Counted from the first letter of the stretch, positions 25,899 to 34,560 are shown. The stretch is 64,000 bases of DNA from Rhizobium sp. Root1334 (GCF_001426665.1 NZ_LMEY01000001.1:626054-690053), one strand, 5' to 3'. The notes: generated by a model not told the origin, from the sequence alone. Program-made: numbers and translations.

Positions 25899-25923
25899 AA
25901 CGCGGTTTGAGCCGAATGGTTCC
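25899..25923 (-). promoter_or_regulatory. EcfG-type promoter of the small membrane protein gene
   Basis: On the minus strand: GGAAC (25923-25919), 16 bases, CGTT (25902-25899); an exact consensus match. The predicted transcript starts near 25892, about 40 bases before the ATG at 25851. Confidence 0.85.
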
Positions 25924-25944
25924 ATAGCCTTGTGTTGATCCTGG

Positions 25945-25969
25945 CGAACCATTTGGCGTATGCGCCGTT
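25945..25969 (+). promoter_or_regulatory. near-consensus EcfG-type promoter of the secreted protein gene
   Basis: CGAAC, 16 bases, CGTT: one mismatch (first G) from the consensus, 66 bases upstream of the ATG at 26036, and divergent from the perfect promoter 22 bases away. Confidence 0.5.
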
Positions 25970-26035
25970 AATCCAATTGCTGAGTGATCCAGCCGCAGAA
26001 CGTCGCGTATGGAGTACAATGCGATGGAGACTGTC

Positions 26036-26422
26036 ATGCGGAAAACTGCAATCGCCATTCTGTACGCCACGATCTCCAGCGTTGCAGTGGCGGCTGAGGC
26101 CACGCCGATGAAGGAGGCCGATATCCGCAGTCTCATCATCGGCAAGACGATCTATCTTGCCGCGCCGATGGGCGGAGAGTTTCCACTCAACTATCGTCCC
26201 TCCGGTGAGGTCGATGGCAGCGGCAAGGCGCTGGGTCTCGGCAAATTCATCCAGCCGACTGACAAGGGCCATTGGTGGATACAATCCGACAAGCTCTGCC
26301 AGCAGTTCACGGTCTGGTACGATGGGTCGCCAATGTGCTTCGACCTGACGGAAACCGGCGAAGGCAAGGTCAGGTGGGTGCGCGACAATGGCGAAACCGG
26401 CACGGCACGCATCGGCGACTGA
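26036..26422 (+). CDS. secreted hypothetical protein
   Basis: A 128-residue protein with a clear signal peptide (MRKTAIAILYATISSVAVAA, probable cleavage after AEA or AA). The mature part contains a pattern seen in small rhizobial secreted proteins: GKTIYLAAP, GKGHWWIQSDKLCQQFTVW abbreviated here as WWIQSDKLCQ, MCFDL and VRWVRDNGETG. Two cysteines may form a disulfide. The start is the ATG with GGAG 6 bases upstream; an ATG nine codons earlier (MEYNAMETV) would spoil the signal peptide. Function unknown. Confidence 0.8.
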   Translation: MRKTAIAILYATISSVAVAAEATPMKEADIRSLIIGKTIYLAAPMGGEFPLNYRPSGEVDGSGKALGLGKFIQPTDKGHWWIQSDKLCQQFTVWYDGSPMCFDLTETGEGKVRWVRDNGETGTARIGD

Positions 26423-26435
26423 TGCGGAGACACAA

Positions 26436-26470
26436 AAAAGCCGGCGCTCCTCGAAAGGACGCCGGCTTTC
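26436..26470. terminator. bidirectional terminator between the secreted protein gene and ridA
   Basis: Arms GCCGGCG (26440-26446) and CGCCGGC (26460-26466), flanked by A6 on the left and TTTCTC on the right, between convergent genes. Confidence 0.85.
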
Positions 26471-26487
26471 TCAATCGATGACAGCTC

Positions 26488-26838
26488 TTAGAGAGCGGCG
26501 ATGACGATGACTTCGACCAGGTATTCCGGTGTTGCAAGCTTGGCTTCGCCAGTTGCACGTGCCGGTGTGTTGCCCTGCGATGCCCAGGCGTCCCAGACAG
26601 CGTTCATCTTCGGGAAATCAACCATGTCGGCCAGCCAGATGGTTGCCGACAGGATACGGGACTTGTCGGTGCCGGCTTCAGCCAGCAGACGGTCAACCGA
26701 TGCGAGAGCCTGCTTGGTCTGCTCCGTAACGTCGGAACCGGCTTCGCCGACCTGACCAGCGAGATAGACGGTACCATTGTGCACAACGGCCTGGCTCATG
26801 CGCGGACCGGTTTCGAAGCGTTTGATTTCCATCTTCAT
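26488..26838 (-). CDS. RidA family protein (YjgF/YER057c/UK114)
   Basis: A 116-residue protein of the RidA superfamily, which hydrolyses reactive enamine/imine intermediates made by PLP enzymes. Typical motifs are VVHNGTVYLAGQVGE (residues about 18-32), ILSATIWLADM and a C-terminal LVEVIVIAAL. The position of the RidA catalytic arginine (near ARATGEAKL) is kept as an Arg. The ATG has GAGGA just upstream. It stands after dppF in the same direction, 112 bases apart, so co-expression with the transporter is possible. Confidence 0.9.
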   Translation of the reverse strand: MKMEIKRFETGPRMSQAVVHNGTVYLAGQVGEAGSDVTEQTKQALASVDRLLAEAGTDKSRILSATIWLADMVDFPKMNAVWDAWASQGNTPARATGEAKLATPEYLVEVIVIAAL

Positions 26839-26950
26839 ATTCCTCGTAGAATGCGGCGGGCCGCATGTGAATTGAGTTGACGCAGGCGCTTTACCGCAGA
26901 TTTCCGGCCAGTGGAACCGTCATCGCGCGATTGCCACACCAACGTTCCGT

Positions 26951-27778
26951 TCAAGCCGCGTTTTTGCGGGCAAGCCGTGCCTTGATACTGTCGACATCGG
27001 CGCGTGGCGTCGCGGCAAACAGCGTCTTGGTGTAATTGTGCTTGGGATCGCTGAAGACCTCTTCACGGCTGCCGTATTCCACGGCCTCACCGTAATACAT
27101 CACCATCACGTCGTCGGCGATGTAGCGCACCACCGACAGGTCGTGGCTGATGAAAACGTAGGTCAGCTGATACTCGTCCTGCAGATCGGCGAGCAGGTTG
27201 AGAACCTGTGCCTGCACCGACAGGTCGAGCGCCGAAACCGGCTCGTCCAGCACCAGAAGCCGCGGGTTGAGCATCAGCGCACGGGCAATCGCCACGCGCT
27301 GGCGCTGACCGCCGGAGAACATGTGCGGATAGCGCCCGTAATGCTTTTCCTCAAGCCCGACCTTCTTCAACATGGCCATGGCCTTGTCGCGGCGGTCGTC
27401 TGCTTTCATGCTGGTGTTGATGATCAGCGGCTCGGTGAGGATTTCGCCGATCTTCTTGCGCGGGTTCAAGGTGCCGTAGGGGTTCTGGAACACGATCTGC
27501 ACCTTCTGGCGCATCTCCGGCGTCAGACGCTCCTTGGCGATATCGACCTTTGCACCATCGATCAGCATCTCACCCGACGTCGCCGGGTCGATCATGGTGA
27601 CGATACGGGCAAGCGTCGACTTTCCACAGCCGCTTTCGCCGACAATGGCCAGTGTCTTGCCCTGATCGACTGAAAAGCTCACGCCCTTGACGGCATGAAC
27701 GGTCCTGGCCTTTTTGAAAAGGCTGCCCGGGATGTGATAATCGCGGGTAAGGTTTCTGGCTTCGAGAACATGGGTCAT
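26951..27778 (-). CDS. dppF: dipeptide ABC transporter ATP-binding protein DppF
   Basis: A 275-residue ABC ATPase. Walker A GESGCGKST near residue 48, Q loop VFQNPYGTL, signature MFSGGQRQRVAIARA, Walker B LLVLDEPVSALD and H-loop FISHDLSVV. The C-terminal oligopeptide/dipeptide family part follows. The ATG overlaps the dppD stop (ATGA). It is the last gene of dppABCDF and forms a heterodimeric motor with DppD. Confidence 0.94.
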   Translation of the reverse strand: MTHVLEARNLTRDYHIPGSLFKKARTVHAVKGVSFSVDQGKTLAIVGESGCGKSTLARIVTMIDPATSGEMLIDGAKVDIAKERLTPEMRQKVQIVFQNPYGTLNPRKKIGEILTEPLIINTSMKADDRRDKAMAMLKKVGLEEKHYGRYPHMFSGGQRQRVAIARALMLNPRLLVLDEPVSALDLSVQAQVLNLLADLQDEYQLTYVFISHDLSVVRYIADDVMVMYYGEAVEYGSREEVFSDPKHNYTKTLFAATPRADVDSIKARLARKNAA

Positions 27779-28629
27779 CGAACAGCTCCTGCAAAGATCT
27801 GGTCGTCGCTGAGGAATTCCGCGATCGTCGGCAGCCGGTCGCCGGTGGCGTTGTCCGGAAGGGCCGACAGCAGCGCGCGCGTGTACTCGCTCTTGGGAGA
27901 TTCAAACAGCGACAGAACGTCGGCTTCCTCGATCTTGCGGCCCTTGTACTGGACAATAACGCGATCGGCGGTTTCCGCCACCACACCCATGTTGTGGGTG
28001 ATGATGATCAGGCCCATGCCATGTTCGGCCTGCAGCCGCATCAGGAGATCGAGGATCTGCTTCTGAATGGTCACGTCGAGCGCCGTGGTCGGCTCGTCAG
28101 CGATCAGGAGCTTGGGATTGCATGACAGCGCAATCGCGATCATCACGCGCTGGCACTGACCGCCCGACATCTGGTGCGGAAAATGGCCCAGCCGCTCGGC
28201 AGGGTTGGGTATGCCAACCAGGTCGAACAGTTCGATGGCCCGCGCCCGGCGCGCCTTCTTGTCGAGACCGAGGTGAATGCGCAGCACTTCCTCGATCTGG
28301 AACCCAACCGTGAAGCACGGATTGAGGCTGGCAACCGGCTCCTGGAAGATCATGGCAATATCCTTGCCAACGATCTTGCGCCGATCCGACGGCGACAGTC
28401 CGAGCAGATCGATGCCATTGAAACGCAACGTGTCGGCGGTCACCTTGGCCGTCCAGGGCAACAGGCCCATGGCAGCCAGCATCGACACCGACTTGCCGGA
28501 GCCGGATTCACCGACAATCGCCAGCACTTCGCCGGCATTGACCTTCATCGATACACCATCGACGGCACGGAAAGGACCGGCAGCCGTCTGGAATTCGACA
28601 ACGAGATTTTCGATTTCGAAAAGCGACAT
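27775..28629 (-). CDS. dppD: dipeptide ABC transporter ATP-binding protein DppD
   Basis: A 284-residue ABC ATPase with Walker A GESGSGKSV near residue 38, signature MSGGQCQRVMIAIA, Walker B LLIADEPTTALD and H-loop IITHNMGVV. The signature has Cys in place of the usual third Gln/Arg position, seen in some Dpp proteins. The ATG shares one base with the dppC stop (TGATG) and AAGAGG lies before it; a GTG just upstream is possible. Confidence 0.93.
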   Translation of the reverse strand: MSLFEIENLVVEFQTAAGPFRAVDGVSMKVNAGEVLAIVGESGSGKSVSMLAAMGLLPWTAKVTADTLRFNGIDLLGLSPSDRRKIVGKDIAMIFQEPVASLNPCFTVGFQIEEVLRIHLGLDKKARRARAIELFDLVGIPNPAERLGHFPHQMSGGQCQRVMIAIALSCNPKLLIADEPTTALDVTIQKQILDLLMRLQAEHGMGLIIITHNMGVVAETADRVIVQYKGRKIEEADVLSLFESPKSEYTRALLSALPDNATGDRLPTIAEFLSDDQIFAGAVR

Positions 28630-29522
28630 CACGACCTCTTCAACTTGGGATCAAGCGCATCGCGCAGGCCGTCGCCCATCAGGTTGATGGCAATGACGGT
28701 GACGAGAATGGCAAGACCGGGGAAGGTGACGACCCACCAGGCGCGCTGGATGAACTCGCGGGCTTCGGCCAGCATCGTACCCCATTCCGGTGTCGGCGGT
28801 TGAGCGCCCATCCCGAGGAAGCCGAGTGCCGCCGCATCGAGGATCGCCGCCGAGAAGGCGAGCGTTGCCTGGACGATCAGCGGTGCGAGGCAGTTGGGCA
28901 GGATGGTCAGGAACATCAGGCGCAGGGTGCCGGCACCGGCAACCCTGGACGCGATGACATAGTCTTTCGTGCGTTCAGACATGACGGCAGCGCGCGTCAG
29001 CCGCACGAAATGCGGCAGGTTGACCAGCGAGATCGCAATCATGGCGTTGACCAGGCCCGGACCGAGCACGGCGACCAGCACGAGAGCCAGAAGCAGCGAC
29101 GGAAAGGCGAGGATGATATCCATGACGCGCATGATGATCGTATCGGTACGGCCACGGAAATAGCCGGCGATCAGGCCGACGAGAACGCCGGAGATGACCG
29201 AAAGCGTCACGACCACAAGGCCGATGAACAGCGAGAAACGGGCGCCATAGATCAGGCGAGACAGGATATCGCGGCCGACAGCATCAGTTCCGAGGAAATA
29301 GGTCCATTGACCGCCCGCCGCCAGGGCCGGCGGCAAGAGAAGAACGTCACGATTCTGGATGCTGGGGCTATGCGGCGCCACGAACGGCGCAAAGATTGCC
29401 AGAACCAGAATGATCAGGAAGATAGCAAGCCCCATGACCGCGCCCTTGTTGCGCGAGAAATAGAACCAGAATTCGGCAAAGCCGGTCTGCGGCTTGGTAG
29501 TTTTGATTTCAGCGACAGCCAT
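28629..29522 (-). CDS. dppC: dipeptide ABC transporter permease DppC
   Basis: A 297-residue inner-membrane permease. An N-terminal cytoplasmic segment (MAVAEIKTTKPQTG) is followed by a hydrophobic segment near residue 35, an extracytoplasmic loop, and five more membrane segments. The EAA loop that contacts the ATPases is around GAGTLRLMFLTILPN. The DppC/OppC type is shown by the DAVGRDILSRLIYGAR motif. The ATG has AGGAGG 6 bases upstream and follows dppB by 9 bases. Confidence 0.93.
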   Translation of the reverse strand: MAVAEIKTTKPQTGFAEFWFYFSRNKGAVMGLAIFLIILVLAIFAPFVAPHSPSIQNRDVLLLPPALAAGGQWTYFLGTDAVGRDILSRLIYGARFSLFIGLVVVTLSVISGVLVGLIAGYFRGRTDTIIMRVMDIILAFPSLLLALVLVAVLGPGLVNAMIAISLVNLPHFVRLTRAAVMSERTKDYVIASRVAGAGTLRLMFLTILPNCLAPLIVQATLAFSAAILDAAALGFLGMGAQPPTPEWGTMLAEAREFIQRAWWVVTFPGLAILVTVIAINLMGDGLRDALDPKLKRS

Positions 29523-29531
29523 CAGACCCTC

Positions 29532-30536
29532 CTAATGCCGGATACGCGGGTTGATGAAGCCGTAAAGCACATCAACGATGAGGTTGATGATCATGATCAT
29601 GGCGGCGATCAGCATCAGCCCGCCCTGCACGACCTGATAGTCACGCTTGAACACGGAATCGACCATCCATTTGCCGATGCCCGGCCAGGAGAAGATTGTT
29701 TCCGTCAGGATCGCACCGGCCAGCAGCACGCCGACCTGAAGGCCGATTGTGGTGATAACCGGAATAAGCGCGTTCCGCAGCGCGTGCACGCCAATGACGC
29801 GGAATGGCGTCAGGCCCTTGGAGCGGGCGGTACGGACATAATCCTCGCCGAGCACTTCCAGCATGGCCGAGCGCGTCTGCCTGGCGATGACGGCGAGCGG
29901 GATGGTCGCCAGCACGACGGTCGGCAGGATCAGGTAGCTGACCGCCGATTTGAAGGCGCCCGCCTGCCCCGAGATTAGACTGTCGATCAACATGAAGCCA
30001 GTGACCTGCGGGAAGAAATACATCATCGAGATGCGACCCGAGACCGGCGTCCAGCCGAGATAGCCTGAGAAGAAGATGATAAGCAGCAAGCCCCACCAGA
30101 AGATCGGCATCGAGTAGCCGACGAGGGCGACGCCCATGAGCGATTGGTCGAGCCAGGTCCCCCGTTTCACCGCAGCGATCACGCCAGCTGGAATGCCGAG
30201 CAGCACCGCAACGATGATGGCGCAGAGCGACAGTTCCAGCGTTGCCGGGAAGAGGTTCATGAAATCATCGAGAACCGGCCGCTTGGTGACGATGGACGAA
30301 CCGAAATCGCCCGTCACAAGACCGCCGAGATAATCGAAATACTGAACATACATCGGCCGGTCGAGACCGAGCTGGTGCATGAGTTCAGCATGCCGTTCCG
30401 GAGCCATGACGCGCTCACCCGACATCAACATGACCGGATCGCCCGGCAACAGTCGAATGAAGGAGAACGCGATCAAGGATACCCCGAGGAACGTGGGTAT
30501 CAGGACGGCAAGCCGCCCGAAAATAAAGCGCAACAT
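29532..30536 (-). CDS. dppB: dipeptide ABC transporter permease DppB
   Basis: A 334-residue permease of the DppB/OppB type (six membrane segments; N-terminal MLRFIFGRLAVLIPTFLGVS; LLPGDPVMLMSGE after segment 1). The EAA region includes RSKGLTPFRVIGVHALRNAL. It begins 106 bases after dppA; that gap carries a strong hairpin. Confidence 0.93.
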   Translation of the reverse strand: MLRFIFGRLAVLIPTFLGVSLIAFSFIRLLPGDPVMLMSGERVMAPERHAELMHQLGLDRPMYVQYFDYLGGLVTGDFGSSIVTKRPVLDDFMNLFPATLELSLCAIIVAVLLGIPAGVIAAVKRGTWLDQSLMGVALVGYSMPIFWWGLLLIIFFSGYLGWTPVSGRISMMYFFPQVTGFMLIDSLISGQAGAFKSAVSYLILPTVVLATIPLAVIARQTRSAMLEVLGEDYVRTARSKGLTPFRVIGVHALRNALIPVITTIGLQVGVLLAGAILTETIFSWPGIGKWMVDSVFKRDYQVVQGGLMLIAAMIMIINLIVDVLYGFINPRIRH

Positions 30537-30560
30537 GGGAGCCTATCCCTTCTTTCTTTG

Positions 30561-30595
30561 AAAAACCGACGGCCCGAATGTCTTCGAGCCGCCGG
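30561..30595 (-). terminator. attenuating terminator between dppA and dppB
   Basis: On the minus strand: CCGGCGGCTCGAA, 4-base loop, TTCGGGCCGTCGG, then TTTTTC. A second hairpin GCACGC/GCGTGC lies just before it. Partial termination here would give more binding protein than permease, as in many such operons. Confidence 0.7.
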
Positions 30596-30642
30596 CCATT
30601 GCACGCTCTTTGCGGCGTGCCTTTCTTTTGTTTTAGCCGATC

Positions 30643-32238
30643 TTACTCGGCGATGTCGACGCCTTCGAAGACGAAGTCACCGAGCGGAGACTGGACGAAG
30701 CCAGAAACCTTCTTGCTCATCGGAACAACGGCGAGCGAGTGGTCGAGCGTGTTCCAAGGGGCTTCCTTCTTGAAGACGACCTGCGCCTCTTCATAGAGCT
30801 TGGTGCGCTCGGCAACGTCGGACGTTTCCTTCGCCTTCGTTACCAGGTCGTCGAACTCCTTGTTGCACCACTGAGCGCGGTTGTTACCGCCGACAGCGTC
30901 GCAACCGAGCAGGGTGTCGAGGAAGTTGTCCGGATCACCATTGTCACCGGTCCAGCCGAGGATAGCCGCACCATCGCGGTCCTTGGCGGACGAGAGCTTC
31001 AGGTATTCAGCCCATTCGTAGGAGACGATTTCGACGGTGACGCCGATCTTGGCCAGGTCAGCCTGCATCAGTTCAGCTGCACGGCGGGCGTTCAGCATGT
31101 ACGGACGAGCAACCGGCATTGCCCAGATCTTCATCTTCAGATCCTTGACGCCAGCGTCTTCAAGCATCTTCTTGGCAGCTTCCGGATCGTACTTGTCGTC
31201 TTCGACCTTGTCGTTATACGACCACATTGTCGGCGGGATCGGGTTCTTGGCTACCGTTGCGGCACCCTGGAACACGGCATCGACGATGGCCTGACGATTG
31301 ACCGCCATGTTGAGGGCCTTGCGGACTTCAACCTTGTCGAACGGCGGAACGAGCGTGTTGTAGGCGAGGTAGGAAACGTTCAGACCGGCCTGCTCGGAGA
31401 TGTTCAGGTTCGGGTCGGCCTTCAGTTCGGCAACGTCAGCTGCGTTGGGATAGGACATCAGGTGGCATTCGCCGGCCTTCAGCTTCTGGGCGCGAACAGC
31501 GGCGTCCGTGGTGATCGCGAAGACGAGGTCATCGATCTTCTGCTTGCCACCCCAGTAATCAGGGTTGGCCTTGTAGCGGATGGCCGCATCCGGCTGGTAG
31601 GCGACGAACGTGAACGGACCGGTGCCAAGCGGCTGCTGGTTCATCAGTTCCATCTTGCCTTCAGCCTGAAGCTTGTCGGCATATTCCTTCGATAGGATCG
31701 AGATGAAAGGCATGCCGAGGTTGGCCAGCAACGGCGCTTCCGGACGCTTCAGCACGATCTTGACCGTCAGGTCATCGACCTTCTCGACCTTTTCAAGGAG
31801 GTCCGGCAGACCCATGCCGGAAAAGTATTCCCATGAGGCGCCCGGAACGTACTTGTTCCATGCATTGTCGGCCTTGTACTGGCGCTCGAAGGAGAAGACC
31901 ACGTCATCGGCGTTCAGTTCGCGCGTCGGCGTGAAGTATTCGGTCGTCTGGAACTTTACGCCCGGACGCAGCTTGAACGTGTATTCCTTGCCGTCAGCAG
32001 AAATTTCCCAGCTTTCGGCCAGCGCAGGTTCGATTTCCGTCGTGCCGCGCTTGAATTCCACCAGACGGTTGTAAACCGTATGTGCGGCAGCATCGAAGGT
32101 CTGGCCGCCGGTATACATGCCGGGATCGAAGCCTTCCGGCGACGCTTCCGAGCAGTAAACGAAGGTCTTTGACCAAGCAGAACCGGCCATCAAAGTGGCG
32201 ATTGCGGTTGCAGCAAGGAGAGTAGAGAGCTTTTTCAT
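30643..32238 (-). CDS. dppA: periplasmic dipeptide-binding protein DppA
   Basis: A 531-residue solute-binding protein of the SBP family 5. The signal peptide is MKKLSTLLAATAIATLMAGS with cleavage near AWS-K. Close similarity in wording to E. coli DppA is seen (YCSEASPEGFDPG, ELNADDVVFSFERQ, IPPTMWSYND, GWTGDNGDPDNF), so dipeptide (and possibly 5-aminolevulinate or haem) binding is likely. The ATG has GGGAAG upstream. First gene of dppABCDF. Confidence 0.95.
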   Translation of the reverse strand: MKKLSTLLAATAIATLMAGSAWSKTFVYCSEASPEGFDPGMYTGGQTFDAAAHTVYNRLVEFKRGTTEIEPALAESWEISADGKEYTFKLRPGVKFQTTEYFTPTRELNADDVVFSFERQYKADNAWNKYVPGASWEYFSGMGLPDLLEKVEKVDDLTVKIVLKRPEAPLLANLGMPFISILSKEYADKLQAEGKMELMNQQPLGTGPFTFVAYQPDAAIRYKANPDYWGGKQKIDDLVFAITTDAAVRAQKLKAGECHLMSYPNAADVAELKADPNLNISEQAGLNVSYLAYNTLVPPFDKVEVRKALNMAVNRQAIVDAVFQGAATVAKNPIPPTMWSYNDKVEDDKYDPEAAKKMLEDAGVKDLKMKIWAMPVARPYMLNARRAAELMQADLAKIGVTVEIVSYEWAEYLKLSSAKDRDGAAILGWTGDNGDPDNFLDTLLGCDAVGGNNRAQWCNKEFDDLVTKAKETSDVAERTKLYEEAQVVFKKEAPWNTLDHSLAVVPMSKKVSGFVQSPLGDFVFEGVDIAE

Positions 32239-32665
32239 GAATTTGCTTCCCAGCTTTGTTCTTGTTCTCGTATTTTTCTGACGCAGAAGCCGTTGTTCCG
32301 GTCAAGGCCGGATGGAACGACATTTGATCGGGCAATGCAATAAGCGACCCGAAAAATTTGTCCAATTGGAAAATTCTCCCATATGCGACAAAGCGTGAGG
32401 CTATACACGACTTTCTTTCCGTCACCAGCATCGCCACCCGAATCGATTTCGTTTTACCGTTAAAGTCAATCCCAAATTGCACTGATAGCTTGGGAAGAGC
32501 TGCCATGGCATAAGGCACACGCGGGGCGGGGAGGACTGTTCAGCTTTTATCTGCCAGGCGGGGATGAGATGAAAGCAACTATATTCAGCCCTCCCCCTCG
32601 CCACTGCCACCCGGGCTAACAACGTCTGCTTTCAAAACTGCCGACAACTCCCCTTTTCCATTCCG
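32239..32665. other. divergent promoter region of dppA and the LuxR-type gene
   Basis: 427 bases without a credible coding frame. A palindrome TCCAATTGGA lies at 32361-32370, about 125 bases upstream of dppA, a possible operator. No EcfG, Irr or RirA-like box was recognised. Confidence 0.5.
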
Positions 32666-33439
32666 ATGCGGTTGCTTATCGTGAATCGCACGTTAAAATG
32701 GTGTTCGCGGAATACGTGGGGGGACGGCCGCGACGTGACGACCGATTTGAAAAACCACCGGCAATACTATTGTGACAGCGATTTGGAGAAGGCTCTCAAT
32801 CGTGTCGATTTCTTTCGGATCTTCCATACAATGGCGCTCCGCTATGGTTTCGACCATTTCGGTATCCTTCAACTCGGAAACGAAGGCGACGCCTGCACGC
32901 TGACCAACCGGCTGGCTCTACACGACCTCCCCTCCGGACTTTCCGACGCCTATGACAAGCGCCACCGATTTGGTGATTCAGTCGTTTTCAAAAGCCTTCA
33001 TACATCATCCATTCCGTCCACCTGGAAGGCCGGCGATCTCCATCCGGGCGGCAATCTTCTCGACCAGCTCGGTTTCGACGTGCTGATATGCGTGCCGGTT
33101 GCCGGCATCACCGGTGCGCGTTATGCCGTGCTGTTTCTCGGCGATGGCGAAGGTATGGAACGGCAAGCCCATTTCGCCCTGTGCTACGACGCCATTTGCG
33201 CCTTCGATTATTTTTACCGGCTGGTTTTATCCAACAAGGCGGGACTTGGGCTGACGCCGCGCGAGACGGAAATCCTGCGCTGGATTTCCCATGGCAAGAC
33301 GGCGAGCGAAATCGCACTGATCGTCTCCGTCTCGGAACACACGGTCAATTCGCACACGGCGACGATCCTCAAGAAGCTCGATGTCGTCAACAGAACCCAG
33401 ATGGTGGCGAAAGCGATCCGGGAACAGATCATTCAATGA
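32666..33439 (+). CDS. LuxR-family regulator with autoinducer-binding-like domain
   Basis: A 257-residue regulator. Residues about 50-180 resemble the autoinducer-binding fold (RYGFDHFGILQLGN; later LGFDVLICVPVAG), and the C-terminal GerE helix-turn-helix is TPRETEILRWISHGKTASEIA with HTVNSHTATILKKL. No luxI-type synthase is nearby, so it may be an orphan (solo) regulator and its ligand is unknown. The first ATG is used; a GTG 23 codons later (before TTDLKNHRQ), after GGGGGA, is a good alternative start. Confidence 0.82.
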   Translation: MRLLIVNRTLKWCSRNTWGDGRDVTTDLKNHRQYYCDSDLEKALNRVDFFRIFHTMALRYGFDHFGILQLGNEGDACTLTNRLALHDLPSGLSDAYDKRHRFGDSVVFKSLHTSSIPSTWKAGDLHPGGNLLDQLGFDVLICVPVAGITGARYAVLFLGDGEGMERQAHFALCYDAICAFDYFYRLVLSNKAGLGLTPRETEILRWISHGKTASEIALIVSVSEHTVNSHTATILKKLDVVNRTQMVAKAIREQIIQ

Positions 33440-33503
33440 CGCCGGTGGGCGTCCGCATAATCACACGCCGTACTCTAAGCCATTCACCAAGTGAAACCGC
33501 CAG

Positions 33504-33890
33504 ATGACCCACACGATCCATATCCTGCTTGTCGACGACGATCCGGCGGAAAACCTGATCATGCGCGGCGTGATGAAAAAGGTCTCAAGCGTGGAGATTC
33601 ACCTACACTATTGCCAGACGATCGGCGAGGCGCTGGCCTTCATCGCCTCGGGAACATCTGTCTCGATGGTCTTGATGGACAACCGACTTCAGCAATGTGA
33701 TTTTCGCGAGACGGTTCCGGCGCTACGCCAGCAAGGCTATATCGGTCCGATCGGGGTGATTTCCTCATCGCTCGCCGACCCCTATTTCCAGAAGTTTGAA
33801 GAATATGGCGCCGATTTCCGGATCGACAAAGGCGAGCTCGATCCGACCGCGATCGAATTCATCCTGCGTGAATATGTGACCAGAGCATAA
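33504..33890 (+). CDS. single-domain response regulator
   Basis: A 128-residue receiver: LLVDDDPAENL, phospho-acceptor aspartate in VLMDNRLQQ, GVISSSLAD in the threonine/serine position, and lysine in FRIDKGELD. No output domain. It follows the LuxR-type gene by 64 bases; the kinase partner is unknown. Confidence 0.85.
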   Translation: MTHTIHILLVDDDPAENLIMRGVMKKVSSVEIHLHYCQTIGEALAFIASGTSVSMVLMDNRLQQCDFRETVPALRQQGYIGPIGVISSSLADPYFQKFEEYGADFRIDKGELDPTAIEFILREYVTRA

Positions 33891-33894
33891 ACAA

Positions 33895-33922
33895 CAAAAA
33901 GCCCGGACGAGCCGGGCTTTCT
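33895..33922. terminator. bidirectional terminator between the receiver gene and rirA
   Basis: A5, GCCCGG-ACGAG-CCGGGC, TTTCTG, lying between convergent genes. Confidence 0.85.
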
Positions 33923-33940
33923 GCTGGACTGGAAACAGTA

Positions 33941-34402
33941 TCAGGCCGCTGTTTTCGGATGGGTGAGCTGGTCAAGGCCAAGCAGGAAGTTGATCTGCGG
34001 CCGGGCCTTCACCAGATCATCGATCGAATACTGCTGCAGGACTTCGAAGAACGCATTCAGCGCTTTGCGCAGGGCAGCGTTGAGGCCGCAGCTGTCAACC
34101 AGCGGACAATCGATCTCGCCAGCCTCGAAACATTCCGCCATGGCAAAACTGTCTTCGGTAACCTTGACGATATCGAACAGGCTGATTTCGGCCGCAGGCT
34201 TCGGCAGGCGCACGCCACCATTGCGGCCGCGCACCGTCTCGACGAGGCCGGCCTTGTTGAGCGGCTGAAGAATCTTGAAGAGGAAAAGCTCGGACACCCC
34301 ATAGGCCTTGGCAATTTCCGGAATGCGGCTGAGATGGCCGTCATTGGCAGCGCAATACATGAGCATGCGGACTGCGTAGTTCGTTTGCTTCGTCAGACGC
34401 AT
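33941..34402 (-). CDS. rirA: RirA, Rrf2-family iron-responsive repressor
   Basis: A 153-residue Rrf2 protein that opens with the Rhizobiales RirA N-terminus (MRLTKQTNYAVRMLMYCAAN). The winged helix contains VSELFLFKILQPL. Three cysteines, C91, C99 and C105 (ECFEAGEIDCPLVDSC), bind the [4Fe-4S] cluster that senses iron. RirA represses iron-uptake genes when iron is plentiful. Two ATGs stand together; the second, with GGAG at the better distance, is used. A larger frame upstream is not supported. NsrR is the alternative, but the sequence wording favours RirA. Confidence 0.93.
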   Translation of the reverse strand: MRLTKQTNYAVRMLMYCAANDGHLSRIPEIAKAYGVSELFLFKILQPLNKAGLVETVRGRNGGVRLPKPAAEISLFDIVKVTEDSFAMAECFEAGEIDCPLVDSCGLNAALRKALNAFFEVLQQYSIDDLVKARPQINFLLGLDQLTHPKTAA

Positions 34403-34543
34403 CATTAACTCCAGGCTTCGATCATTCGGCGCCCCCGGTTCGAATGAACCTGCGAGCCCATCAGAGGCACTCAAGATTTCGTGGTCACATGGCCGATTCG
34501 ACCGGCATCCCACATTCTGCTTCCCATATAGGACGGATGATAG

Positions 34544-34560
34544 TTTGGAACAATTCCAAA
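34544..34560 (-). promoter_or_regulatory. Irr-box (ICE)-like palindrome upstream of rirA
   Basis: TTTGGAA-CAA-TTCCAAA, a perfect 7-base dyad with a 3-base centre, about 140 bases upstream of the rirA start. It matches the pattern of the rhizobial iron control element (TTTAGAA-N3-TTCTAAA) with a symmetric A-to-G change. Irr control of rirA is known from relatives; function here is inference. Confidence 0.55.
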
